From: [Flexibacter] sp. ATCC 35208
GTDB taxonomy: Bacteria; Bacteroidota; Bacteroidia; Chitinophagales; Chitinophagaceae
Length of the DNA stretch: 64,000 nt
Assembly: GCF_001975825.1 (NCBI RefSeq)
Contig: NZ_MTKN01000044.1
Location: forward strand, 1 to 64,000
Direction: 5' to 3'
A program made the translations under genes and the position numbers. Below the pieces are notes generated by a model, which did not search any database, was not told where the DNA came from, and worked only from the letters and a program-made list of their open reading frames with translations. Of the stretch, positions 25,896-34,118 are shown in pieces; within the stretch, counting starts at the first letter, position 1; the number at the start of each line of letters is the position of its first letter.

Positions 25896-26870
25896 ATGGG
25901 ATTATTTGACAAGAGGGTTCAGTACAAACCATTTGAGTATCCGGAGGTCCTCCAGTATACTGATGCGATTAACAAATCTTTTTGGGTGCATTCAGAAGTG
26001 GATTTTACAGCTGATATTCAGGACTTTCATGCCCACCTATCTATACCAGAACAAAGCGCTATAAAGAATAGTCTGCTTTCCATTGCACAGGTGGAAGTAG
26101 CTGTAAAATCATTCTGGGGCAACCTGTACCAGCATTTCCCAAAACCGGAAATGAATGGTCTGGGCTCTACCTTTGCAGAATGTGAATTCCGTCACTCAGA
26201 AGCTTACAGCCGTCTGCTGGAAGTACTGGGTTACAACGATGAATTCACCGAACTGATGAAAGTACCTATTATCCAGGAACGTATCACCTATCTGAGCGCT
26301 GCACTGGAAAATGCGAAATCAAACGATAAGAAAGAATATACTATCTCCCTGATCCTGTTCAGTTTACTGATCGAAAACGTGAGCCTGTTCTCCCAGTTTG
26401 CCATCGTGCTGTCATTTACCCGTTTCAGAGGTCTGATGAAAAATGTGAGCAACATCATCGCATGGACTTCCGTAGATGAGCAGATTCACGCAAATGCCGG
26501 TATCTACCTGATTAGCAAGGTGAAAGAAGAATATCCTGATATTTTCACTCCGGAAGCTGTGAAGCAGGTAGTGGATATTGTGACATTGTCTATCGAAACG
26601 GAAAGCCGCATGCTCGACTGGATCTTCAACGAAGGCGATATTGAGGTAATTAAGAAAGTGGACCTGATCAACTTCATGAAGAAGAGAGCAGATGATAGCT
26701 TACAACAGATTGGTATAGCTCCTATCTTTAACGTATCTTCAGAGGAGAGTGGTAAAATGTTGTGGTTTGAAGAAGAGATCTATTCTAATAGCCTGGATGA
26801 CTTCTTTGCGAAACGCCCTGTAGAGTATACTAAGTTTGATAAGAGTATCTCAGCACACGATTTGTTTTAA
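25896..26870 (+). CDS. nrdB: Class I ribonucleotide reductase, beta (radical) subunit
   Basis: A 324-residue R2-type protein that stores the radical used to make deoxynucleotides. Metal ligands are seen in AECEFRHSEAY (ExxH followed by a Tyr at the classic radical position), FSLLIENVSLF and VDEQIHANAGIY. The C-terminal tail SISAHDLF binds the alpha subunit. Start 25896 (MGLFDKRV) is chosen over TTG 25869. The size and the beta-then-alpha order with a short alpha resemble the Flavobacterium johnsoniae enzyme, which was described as dimanganese class Id; metal identity cannot be told from sequence. The alpha gene follows after 22 bases. Confidence 0.93.
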   Translation: MGLFDKRVQYKPFEYPEVLQYTDAINKSFWVHSEVDFTADIQDFHAHLSIPEQSAIKNSLLSIAQVEVAVKSFWGNLYQHFPKPEMNGLGSTFAECEFRHSEAYSRLLEVLGYNDEFTELMKVPIIQERITYLSAALENAKSNDKKEYTISLILFSLLIENVSLFSQFAIVLSFTRFRGLMKNVSNIIAWTSVDEQIHANAGIYLISKVKEEYPDIFTPEAVKQVVDIVTLSIETESRMLDWIFNEGDIEVIKKVDLINFMKKRADDSLQQIGIAPIFNVSSEESGKMLWFEEEIYSNSLDDFFAKRPVEYTKFDKSISAHDLF

Positions 26871-26892
26871 CTTTTTGACGATATAATAGATA

Positions 26893-28596
26893 ATGATGAC
26901 TTTATTTGAAACAGCCTCCCCCGAAACTGCTGTAACCAATGAGCAGGATAGCAACCGTCTGTGGTGGAAAAATGAAGAGAGTGAGCAGATCCTGAACAGA
27001 GGCTACTTACTGAAAGGTGAAACCGTAGAAGGTGCCATCGAAAGAATTTGTTCTGCTGCAGCACAACGCCTGTACAAACCAGAGCTGAAAGATGTATTCA
27101 AAGAAATGATCGAAAGAGGTTGGATGAGCTTAAGCTCTCCGATCTGGGCTAATATGGGAACAGAAAGAGGGCTGCCTATTTCCTGTTTCAACGTACACAT
27201 TCCTGATAATATTGAAGGCATCACCCACAAACTGGGTGAGGTGATCATGCAGACCAAACTGGGTGGCGGTACTTCTGCTTACTTCGGTTCCCTGCGTGAG
27301 CGTGGTAGTGCGGTCACTGACAATGGTAAATCCAGTGGTGCTGTGAGCTTTATGCGCCTGTTTGACACTGCGATGGATACCATCAGTCAGGGTGGTGTAA
27401 GACGGGGTGCATTTGCAGCTTACATGGACATCGACCATGGTGACATCGAAGAATTCCTCTCTATCAAAGATATCGGACATCCCATCCAGAACCTGTTCAA
27501 CGGCGTTTGTGTGCCTGACTACTGGATGAAAGACATGATCGATGGCGATATGGAGAAAAGGCAGATCTGGGCGAAAGTACTGGAAAGCCGTCAGCAGAAA
27601 GGCCTGCCATACATTTTCTTCACTGACAATGTAAACAGGCACAAACCTCAGGTGTACAAAGACCAGAACCTGACTATCCACGCAAGTAACCTGTGTTCCG
27701 AAATCATGCTGCCTTCTACAGAAGAAGAATCCTTCATCTGTTGTCTGTCTTCCATGAACCTGGAACTGTACGACGAATGGAAAGATACCAACGCTGTGAA
27801 ACTGGCAGTATTCTTCCTCGATGCAGTATTGCAGGAGTTCATCGTAAAGACTGAAGGTAACCACTTCCTGGAGCCTGCTAACCGTTTTGCAAAAAGACAC
27901 CGTGCACTGGGTCTTGGCGTATTGGGCTGGCACTCTTATCTTCAGAAGAACATGATTCCATTCGAAGGTTTACGTGCTAAACAACTGACATCTTCTATCT
28001 TCAAAGATATCCAGACCAAAGCAGAGAAAGCAAGTAAAGAACTGGCATGGATCTATGGTGAACCAGAATTGCTGAAAGGTTATGGCAAGAGAAATACCAC
28101 ACTGCTGGCGATTGCTCCAACCACTTCTTCCAGCGCGATCCTGGGTCAGACATCTCCTGGTATCGAGCCGTTCAGCAGCAACTATTTCAAAGCAGGTCTG
28201 TCAAAAGGTAACTTCATGCGTAAAAATAAATACCTGAAAGCTTTACTGGCCGAAAGAGGTATTGACAATGAGGAAACCTGGCGCAGTATCATGATGAACC
28301 ATGGTAGCGTACAGCACCTGGAACAACTGACAGCTGAAGAAAAAGAAGTATTCAAAACATTCAAGGAAATCAGTCAGCTGGAAATCATTCAGCAGGCGTC
28401 TATCCGTCAGCAATATGTGGATCAGTCTCAAAGTCTGAACCTGAATATACCTTCTAATCTGCCTGTAAAAGAGGTGAACAGATTACTGATACAAGCGTGG
28501 GAACTGGGTGTGAAAACACTCTATTATCAACGCAGCCAGAGCGTTTCCAAAGAGTTGGTAACAAACCTGGTGACTTGTAAGAGTTGTGAAGGATAA
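26893..28596 (+). CDS. nrdA: Class I ribonucleotide reductase, alpha (catalytic) subunit
   Basis: A 567-residue catalytic subunit, short because it lacks an N-terminal ATP-cone, so allosteric activity control by dATP is probably missing. Active-site features are the redox Cys in PISCFNV, N-x-C-x-E in SNLCSEI, the second redox Cys in FICCLSS, the radical-path Tyr pair in KTLYYQRS and the C-terminal reductant Cys pair in VTCKSCEG. Codons look adapted for high expression compared with neighbours. The start may be 26893 or the adjacent ATG at 26896. A strong terminator follows at 28610. Confidence 0.95.
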   Translation: MMTLFETASPETAVTNEQDSNRLWWKNEESEQILNRGYLLKGETVEGAIERICSAAAQRLYKPELKDVFKEMIERGWMSLSSPIWANMGTERGLPISCFNVHIPDNIEGITHKLGEVIMQTKLGGGTSAYFGSLRERGSAVTDNGKSSGAVSFMRLFDTAMDTISQGGVRRGAFAAYMDIDHGDIEEFLSIKDIGHPIQNLFNGVCVPDYWMKDMIDGDMEKRQIWAKVLESRQQKGLPYIFFTDNVNRHKPQVYKDQNLTIHASNLCSEIMLPSTEEESFICCLSSMNLELYDEWKDTNAVKLAVFFLDAVLQEFIVKTEGNHFLEPANRFAKRHRALGLGVLGWHSYLQKNMIPFEGLRAKQLTSSIFKDIQTKAEKASKELAWIYGEPELLKGYGKRNTTLLAIAPTTSSSAILGQTSPGIEPFSSNYFKAGLSKGNFMRKNKYLKALLAERGIDNEETWRSIMMNHGSVQHLEQLTAEEKEVFKTFKEISQLEIIQQASIRQQYVDQSQSLNLNIPSNLPVKEVNRLLIQAWELGVKTLYYQRSQSVSKELVTNLVTCKSCEG

Positions 28597-28609
28597 TGAA
28601 ATTGAAAAA

Positions 28610-28643
28610 GGGGCGTCTCAATACTTCGGGACGCCCCTTTTTT
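28610..28643 (+). terminator. Terminator after nrdA
   Basis: Stem GGGGCGTC / GACGCCCC followed by six T. The same hairpin sequence with small changes occurs in repeat copy C, so the terminator is part of the repeat there and here. Confidence 0.92.
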
Positions 28644-28765
28644 CTGAAAATGGGTTTTCATTCCCCGTTGGTGAATTCCCTCTTTCATGAATGTTTATTC
28701 GGGTACCTTTTCGTACATGCAATTCTGATGGCCTTCCTGTTACTTACGATACAGCCCCTTATTTT
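28644..28765 (+). repeat. Conserved post-gene box, copy B
   Basis: Begins CTGAAAATGGGTTTTCATT directly after the nrdA terminator T run. It shares about 120 bases with copy C, including TTCGGGTACC, TTCGTACATG and GGCCTTCCTGTTACTT. Short frames reading FHSPLVNSLFHE inside it are artefacts of the repeat. Bases 28766-28998 hold nothing else I can support. Confidence 0.85.
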
Positions 28766-28998
28766 TTTCACGTTTATGAATATATGTTTATATTTGCCCA
28801 CATATTTCCTTTCTATCATTTAGCCTAACCTTCTTACTGAGCTGTATGCGAACTTAATGAGCAATGAAATTGCCTGTTATGCTCCTATGCGAATAACTGC
28901 CACACCTTTTCATTTACCACTTCAAAATCATTTGAATCGCGTAAAACGGTAAGGGCATCGTCATTTATTTAATCACAATATTTTAAAATTGAGTAATT

Positions 28999-29130
28999 AT
29001 GAAAAAGTACAGCGTTCATTTGTTGGTAGCGTTATTTGTAGTAGCAATTAGTTTAACTAGTTGTGCACCACATGGTGGTCCTCACGGCGGCGGTGGTCGT
29101 CATGGTGGTGAGCACGGTCATCAGCGTTAA
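28999..29130 (+). CDS. Small His/Gly-rich lipoprotein
   Basis: A 43-residue protein with a lipoprotein signal (VVAISLTSCAP, lipobox Cys 22). The mature tail is almost only His, Gly, Pro and Arg: HGGPHGGGGRHGGEHGHQR. Such a tail could bind Zn, Ni or Cu at the cell surface. A hairpin terminator follows at 29138. It is a single gene with an A/T-rich leader and is missed by length cut-offs. No family is recognised; the coding call rests on the clean signal peptide, start and terminator. Confidence 0.8.
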   Translation: MKKYSVHLLVALFVVAISLTSCAPHGGPHGGGGRHGGEHGHQR

Positions 29131-29137
29131 TGATATG

Positions 29138-29177
29138 AAGGGCTGGAATGCTTAATTTAATAAGCGTTTCAGCCTTT
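29138..29177 (+). terminator. Terminator after the His/Gly-rich lipoprotein
   Basis: Long stem with G-T pairs: left arm AAGGGCTGGAATGCTTA, right arm TAAGCGTTTCAGCCTTT, 6-base loop. Confidence 0.75.
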
Positions 29178-29286
29178 ACAAAGTATATAGCGAAACTCCT
29201 GCACAGATAGCCGCAAATACCAGTAATACAATTTGCATTTGTTTACTTTGTGGCCATGCCGGCTAACGGGCAAAGCAATAATTTCA

Positions 29287-29814
29287 TCAGGCTTTTTTAT
29301 AATGCAGTTGCGTTAATCCTTTTTCAAAATGTTTTACAGAAATAAGATCCAGTAGTTGTTCCCCACGACCATCCTGGAATAATTTTGTCCCGCTACCCAG
29401 CAGTATGGGAATAATTGAAATCACAAATTCATCAATTAAATTGTCTTGTAATAATGCATTGACGATTTCCGCACCCCCATCGCAGAAGATATTTTTCCCT
29501 TCCTCCTTTTTCAATCTGGTAACCAGTTCCGGCAGCGAACCTGTATCGAAATGAGTGCTGCCAATTGTCGCCCGTGGCGTTCTTGTGATCACATAAGTTG
29601 TTTTATCCGCATGATGGAATTCCGGTACATGGCTCAGTATCCAATCATATGTTTTTCTACCTATGATCACGGTGTCGATGGTATTGATAAACTCCGCATA
29701 GCCATAGTCTTCGCCTTCCTTTTCTACAATGGAGAGAAAGCTCAGGTCATCATCGGGTTGGGCTATGTACCCATCAACACTGGTAGCTATATACAGAATT
29801 GTTTTTCTTTCCAT
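29287..29814 (-). CDS. RibD C-terminal/dihydrofolate-reductase-like protein
   Basis: A 175-residue reductase-fold protein of the RibD_C family (YwjB/YyaP-like). It opens ILYIATSVDGYIA, carries VIIGRKTYDW, and the NADPH-binding segment is NIFCDGGAEIVNALLQ, followed by DEFVISIIPILLGSGTKLF. True folate or riboflavin roles are unproven for these stand-alone forms. It is divergent from a LysR gene with palindromes in the shared 104-base promoter region, so it is a candidate LysR target. Confidence 0.88.
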   Translation of the reverse strand: MERKTILYIATSVDGYIAQPDDDLSFLSIVEKEGEDYGYAEFINTIDTVIIGRKTYDWILSHVPEFHHADKTTYVITRTPRATIGSTHFDTGSLPELVTRLKKEEGKNIFCDGGAEIVNALLQDNLIDEFVISIIPILLGSGTKLFQDGRGEQLLDLISVKHFEKGLTQLHYKKA

Positions 29815-29828
29815 GGGTTAAAAATTAC

Positions 29829-29840
29829 ATGCAATTGCAT
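29829..29840. promoter_or_regulatory. Perfect palindrome ATGCAATTGCAT between ribD-like and lysR genes
   Basis: A 12-base perfect palindrome 15 bases before the RibD-like start, well placed for operator function in the divergent promoter. Confidence 0.4.
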
Positions 29841-29862
29841 ATTACTAAAATTATGTGGAATA

Positions 29863-29876
29863 ATGATATTGATCAT
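29863..29876. promoter_or_regulatory. Palindrome ATGATattgATCAT before lysR
   Basis: A 5-4-5 palindrome with the same half-sites as the one at 6024. It could be a LysR site or an Fnr-like site. Confidence 0.35.
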
Positions 29877-29918
29877 TGTCAATCGTTGCGTGTAACTTAA
29901 TTGTAACTTGCTTCCAGG

Positions 29919-30797
29919 ATGGAACATAGACAGCTTAAATATTTTCTGAAGGCACAGGAATTGCTCAGCTTTACTGAAGCAGCACAACAGCTGCACATCA
30001 GTCAGAGCACCCTGTCACAACAGATCAAACAACTGGAAATGGAACTGAATACCCCGCTCTTCAACCGTATCGGCAGACAGATCACGTTGACGGAAGCCGG
30101 CACCCTGTTTACAGATTATGCCAAGCAGGCGGTGAAGAAAGCGGAAGACGGGCTGCAGATGATCAGGGACCTGAATAACCTGCATATCGGTACGGTCACG
30201 GTAGGAGTGGCGTATAGTCTGAAGAACTTTTTCACAAAGGCACTCATACAGTTTGCCGCTACTTTCCCACAGATCAACCTGAAGGTAGTATACGACTCCT
30301 CCCTGGGATTGTTCGACCGCTTGGACCAGTTCGAACTGGATTTCAGCCTGGCCTTTCACGAAGGGACTGATGTACCCCATTTTGCTTACCAGGAGTTGTT
30401 TAGCAGCCCCATGGTCGTGGTGGCCAACAAACAATCAAAGATTGCGAAAAAGAAGATCCTTTCTCTGGATGAAATCTGCCAGCTGCCACTGGTCATTGCG
30501 ACAAGGGGATACAGCAGTAGTCATATTATCAGTAAGACCTTTACGAGATATGGCCTGGACCCGAAATTTTCCATTGAAGTCAATGATATCCCCACAGTAT
30601 TAGACCTCGTCAAAACAGGTAAGTGGTACAGCATCGTCGTACAAACGAGTGTGATTGACAAGGACCTGGTGACGATCCCTATTGATGAAAAAACACTGGT
30701 GCGCAATACAAATATTATCTCACTGAAGGAAGCCTACGAAACCAGGGCTATAAAAGAATTCAAAAAGATCCTGATCGGTCTTAAGCATGAGGATTAG
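29919..30797 (+). CDS. LysR-family transcriptional regulator
   Basis: A 292-residue LysR regulator. The N-terminal winged helix (FTEAAQQLHISQSTLSQQIKQLE, LFNRIGRQITLTEAG) is followed by the periplasmic-binding-like effector domain from about 90, which opens GTVTVGVAYSL. The CynR/CysB-like layout suggests activation of a divergent gene, here the RibD-like reductase. Its 3' end overlaps the convergent GNAT gene by 17 bases. The inducer is unknown. Confidence 0.93.
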   Translation: MEHRQLKYFLKAQELLSFTEAAQQLHISQSTLSQQIKQLEMELNTPLFNRIGRQITLTEAGTLFTDYAKQAVKKAEDGLQMIRDLNNLHIGTVTVGVAYSLKNFFTKALIQFAATFPQINLKVVYDSSLGLFDRLDQFELDFSLAFHEGTDVPHFAYQELFSSPMVVVANKQSKIAKKKILSLDEICQLPLVIATRGYSSSHIISKTFTRYGLDPKFSIEVNDIPTVLDLVKTGKWYSIVVQTSVIDKDLVTIPIDEKTLVRNTNIISLKEAYETRAIKEFKKILIGLKHED

Positions 30798-31299
30798 TTA
30801 ATACTTTCTCATATGCTTTGCGGGCTGAGCCCCTGAAAAATACTTCACCGCAATATACATATCCGCTTTTTTCGAAGGCGCCCATCATCTTTGGGTTGTC
30901 GAAATTCGTATCCGCCCTTACACTGGTAATGCCCTGCTGCAAGGCCCATTCATCTATGTGTTTAAGCATGATTTTGGAGAGCCCTTTACCCAGGTGCTTT
31001 TTAGAGATCGCTACACGATGGTATACCACGAAATCGCCATCAGTAAGCCATTTGCCTTCTATGGCTGCATAAGCCGGTTCGTCATTGATAAGAATGGCTA
31101 CATAACCAAGAATTTCATCGCCTTCAGTCAACACATAGCCATGCCCCTTTTCGATGTCTTCTTTTACCACGGCCGGATTCGGATAGCCATCCTGCCATTG
31201 TCTGCTACCGTCTTCTTTTCTTCGTTGAATGGCCTGTGCCAGAATGTCCCAGATGGCCGATTGTTCTTCTAAGCTAGCTTTTCTGAAGTTGTAGTTCAT
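30781..31299 (-). CDS. GNAT-family N-acetyltransferase
   Basis: A 172-residue acetyltransferase with a GNAT core. The strand YHRVAISKKHLGKGLSKIML contains the acetyl-CoA-binding Q/RxxGxG/A-type loop (KHLGKG), and ADTNFDNPKMMGAFEKSGYVYCG is the C-terminal signature. The substrate is unknown. It overlaps the upstream MFS gene by 26 bases, so the two are co-translated, hinting at a linked detoxification or export role. Confidence 0.88.
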   Translation of the reverse strand: MNYNFRKASLEEQSAIWDILAQAIQRRKEDGSRQWQDGYPNPAVVKEDIEKGHGYVLTEGDEILGYVAILINDEPAYAAIEGKWLTDGDFVVYHRVAISKKHLGKGLSKIMLKHIDEWALQQGITSVRADTNFDNPKMMGAFEKSGYVYCGEVFFRGSARKAYEKVLTNPHA

Positions 31300-32449
31300 A
31301 TGATCTTATATTCCAGATTAATACGAGATTGATTAATAATAGTGCACACAGTGAACACAGGTAAATAGTAGTGCCGAATTGTTGAATCATAAACCCACCT
31401 ATAAAAGGCGCTGCCGCCTGCGCGATAAGCGGCATACGGGCCAGCCGGCCTATGACCAGCGGGTACTGATCAGGACCAAAGATAGCTAAAGGTAAAGTGC
31501 CCCTCAGCACAGATCGCATGCCGTTTCCAACCCCAAAGATAATTATTCCTATAGTAGCAAGGCCGGGGTGAAAGAAGAGGAGGCCGATACCGAGTAGCAT
31601 AGCGAAGGTAGAAATGAACGCCATTTCAACCGCGCTGCGGTTGGCGATCATGAGTTCCAGTGTACGGGCAGCTGATTGACTGGGCCCGAGAAAGGCCACG
31701 ATCATCAATATAACAGACATCTCAATTTTTTTAGCACTAAGGATGTCGATAAGGTGTACCACTACACCAGTAGTGATGATGGCGCCGATGGTAAAGTTGG
31801 CAAGAAGGAGGTAAAAGATCCTGGAACGGAAAGAAACACTGTCCCTTTGGGTGATCGTTTCTTTTATGATTGTTGGCCGGAATATGTATTTATGAATAGG
31901 ATAGATCCCCACCATTAGGATCCCTGCAAATGTGAAACAGGTATGCCGCCAGCCCAGTTCATGAAGTAAAAACGAAGTAAATGGCCATGATATAGAAGGC
32001 GCCAGACTGGCTATCAGTGTGACCCATACAATCACCTTTTTCGCCTTGCTGCCATATAGCTTTCCCAGCGAAGCAAAGAGGGCATCGTACAGCCCCATGC
32101 CCATACCTACACCAATAACGCCCCAACCCAGTACAAACAGCAAATAGCTTTGTGCGGATCCAATCATAATAAGCCCTATGCCCATTACAATCCCCGTATA
32201 ATGCAGGATGAAGTTCTGATCGTATTGCTGGATCATCTTCCCGATAGCTGGCAATAGCAAGCCCGAAATCAACAGCGATAAAGATAAACACCCGTATACC
32301 TGCTGGTACGACCAGCCCGTTTCCTGCATAATCGGTCCGGATAATACGGATAAAAGAAAGTAAGACCCGCCCCACAAAAGGATCTGTGACAAGCCTGATA
32401 GCAACAATACAGTATAAGGTGGCTTTGAATTTTCGATAAGCTGTTCCAT
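31274..32449 (-). CDS. MFS transporter
   Basis: Twelve-helix major-facilitator protein of about 391 residues. Helix 1 opens VLLLSGLSQILLWGGSYFLL, and TGWSYQQVYGCLSLSLLISGL with GKMIQQYDQNF is the helix 2-3 loop. The loop after helix 4 reads GKLYGSKAKKVI. The type resembles the YcaD/CynX-like or small monocarboxylate-like MFS of Bacteroidota; the substrate is unknown. Start 32449 (MEQLIENS) is chosen, with 32461 possible. It is first in a unit with the GNAT gene, and copy C of the repeat lies upstream. Confidence 0.87.
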   Translation of the reverse strand: MEQLIENSKPPYTVLLLSGLSQILLWGGSYFLLSVLSGPIMQETGWSYQQVYGCLSLSLLISGLLLPAIGKMIQQYDQNFILHYTGIVMGIGLIMIGSAQSYLLFVLGWGVIGVGMGMGLYDALFASLGKLYGSKAKKVIVWVTLIASLAPSISWPFTSFLLHELGWRHTCFTFAGILMVGIYPIHKYIFRPTIIKETITQRDSVSFRSRIFYLLLANFTIGAIITTGVVVHLIDILSAKKIEMSVILMIVAFLGPSQSAARTLELMIANRSAVEMAFISTFAMLLGIGLLFFHPGLATIGIIIFGVGNGMRSVLRGTLPLAIFGPDQYPLVIGRLARMPLIAQAAAPFIGGFMIQQFGTTIYLCSLCALLLINLVLIWNIRSYELQLQKS

Positions 32450-32530
32450 AAACAGCTGCAAAGGTCTGAAGTTTCCTGGATCGGCAAAACGTTATTTTTC
32501 AATCCAAACAATCGAATATACCGATTTGAA

Positions 32531-32684
32531 AAAAGGGATGTACCAAGTAACAGGAAGGCCAGGAGAATGACATGTACGAAAAAGGTACCCGAATAAAACC
32601 TTCATGAAAGAGAGAATTCACCAACGGGGAATGAAAACCATTTTCAGAAAAAGGAGGCGCCTCGAAGTATTGAGACACGCCCCC
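32531..32684 (-). repeat. Conserved post-gene element, copy C (with terminator)
   Basis: Read on the minus strand it starts with a hairpin (GGGGGCG ... CGCCTCC, a T run after it) that ends the serine-hydrolase gene. It continues with the core CTGAAAATGGTTTTCATTCC and GTTGGTGAATTC, and the 70-base tail also seen in copy B. It fills most of the 32450-32768 gap. Confidence 0.85.
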
Positions 32685-32768
32685 TTTTTTCGCACAAATA
32701 TTTTTAAGAAGCAAACAAATAGATAGTTGTAAGAAATGACGTAGAAAAAGAACAAATACTTGTAGATG

Positions 32769-34088
32769 CTATTTAGCACTCAAAATATCCTTCACACGTC
32801 CATTCTTTGGATCCAGTTCCATTACTTTTTTATAATTGATCTCAGCATTTGCTTTGTCACCTATCTGCGTATACGCATTGCCTAAATATTCATATGCTAT
32901 AGCTGAAGTTGGAAATAGCTTTACATTCAGTTTAAACAACGCTATTCCAAACCCCGTTTGCTTGCTCTGCATAAAAATATCACCGTTGGCATTTAAAAAA
33001 TCAGCATCAAATTTTCTGCCCTCCTGTTCACAAAGTGAACGCACATTTTGCTCTACATAAGGCATTCCATTCCCCGTGATCCACTTGTACAGCGTTAGCT
33101 GCGTAGGCGGTGTAAATGGTTTATACGTTCCATCCTTCATCACTGAAATTACCCGTGGCGCCAACCTATCAGCTGACTCACCCATATTGCATAGTATCAC
33201 ATAACTATATCCATCTTCTGTATACCCGATCGCCGATGTCCACGTAGGCAACCTACCCGTCATATGCATTGTGAGCGGATAACTATAATGGGAGGGAAGC
33301 AACTGCTTCCGCTTAGCCTCCACAAATTTCAGCATATCATCCAGCGTAATATACACCCCCTCATCAGGATGCCCGTTTTCAATATCGTCCACATTGGTTT
33401 TGGTCCCATCAGGATTGACGATCTGGCCATACGCACGGTTAGTGGCCGCCAGTTTCTCTGCCCTGGTATAAGCGATCGAAGTCATGCCCAGTGGGGTCCC
33501 GATGCGTGTACGCACCGCATCGCCATAAGGCTGTCCGGTAATTTTTTCTATCACCGCCCCCAGCACCACATAAGCGGAATTGGAATAGGCCTCGCCAGTG
33601 CCCGGATTAAATAATAATGGCTGCCAGGAAATGATCTGCAACAGGTCGTTGAGCTTAAAATCCGTCTTCCTGATCTTCGCATAATCCGGACTATGCTCAT
33701 AATCCCCTAATCCGGATCGCATGGTCAGCAATTGAGCGACTGTGATCGCCTTGCCCGTTTCAGGCGGAAAAATGTTCACAAACTTGTCTACAGATGCCAG
33801 TTCATCCAGTTTTCCCTCGCTGATCAGTTGGCGGATAATTTCTTCAGTAAATTGTTTGGTAAGATAATTTGTATTGTACAGGGTATTGGCAGTCAATGGT
33901 CTTTTGGTAGAGTTCTCAGAAAAGCCGTTTTGCTTGCCGTAAAAAACAGCCCCATCTTTCAGAATCACCGCCTGTCCTGAGAACATGCCCGACTCTATCG
34001 CCTGCCGGAATAATTGTGTGAAGGGTTGTGCATAGGTCGGAATAGTCAGTATCATAGCCACCCCCAATGAAAATATGGCCTTTTTCAT
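32769..34088 (-). CDS. Beta-lactamase-fold serine hydrolase homologue lacking the nucleophile, with TPR tail
   Basis: A 439-residue exported protein: signal peptide 1-20 (PTYAQ), a class C beta-lactamase/PBP-like domain about 22-345, and a TPR-like tail 365-439 (AIAYEYLGNAYTQIGDKANA). Where the family has SxxK the sequence reads TNYLTKQFTEE, so Tyr75 replaces the nucleophilic Ser and Lys78 is kept. The second motif YSN (168-170) is intact, and the third is degenerate around MHMTGRLPTW. The codon is TAT, one base from TCT. It is probably non-catalytic or a recent mutant. It is single-gene, ended by repeat copy C; the GntR gene lies upstream. Confidence 0.88.
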   Translation of the reverse strand: MKKAIFSLGVAMILTIPTYAQPFTQLFRQAIESGMFSGQAVILKDGAVFYGKQNGFSENSTKRPLTANTLYNTNYLTKQFTEEIIRQLISEGKLDELASVDKFVNIFPPETGKAITVAQLLTMRSGLGDYEHSPDYAKIRKTDFKLNDLLQIISWQPLLFNPGTGEAYSNSAYVVLGAVIEKITGQPYGDAVRTRIGTPLGMTSIAYTRAEKLAATNRAYGQIVNPDGTKTNVDDIENGHPDEGVYITLDDMLKFVEAKRKQLLPSHYSYPLTMHMTGRLPTWTSAIGYTEDGYSYVILCNMGESADRLAPRVISVMKDGTYKPFTPPTQLTLYKWITGNGMPYVEQNVRSLCEQEGRKFDADFLNANGDIFMQSKQTGFGIALFKLNVKLFPTSAIAYEYLGNAYTQIGDKANAEINYKKVMELDPKNGRVKDILSAK

Positions 34089-34118
34089 AGGTTTTTTGGG
34101 GGTAAATGTACGTTATAT

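Noticed and set aside
27130-27933. 267-residue antisense ORF inside the ribonucleotide reductase alpha gene
   Set aside because: Shadow frame created by the codon use of a highly expressed gene; the sense protein has every catalytic motif.
28596-28823. 75-residue plus-strand ORF reading FHSPLVNSLFHE
   Set aside because: It is translation of the repeat box (copy B). The same words appear at 32499-32714 from copy C, which shows they come from the repeat, not from selection on protein.
32499-32714. 71-residue minus-strand ORF in repeat copy C
   Set aside because: Same repeat artefact; no start signal and no homology beyond the box.
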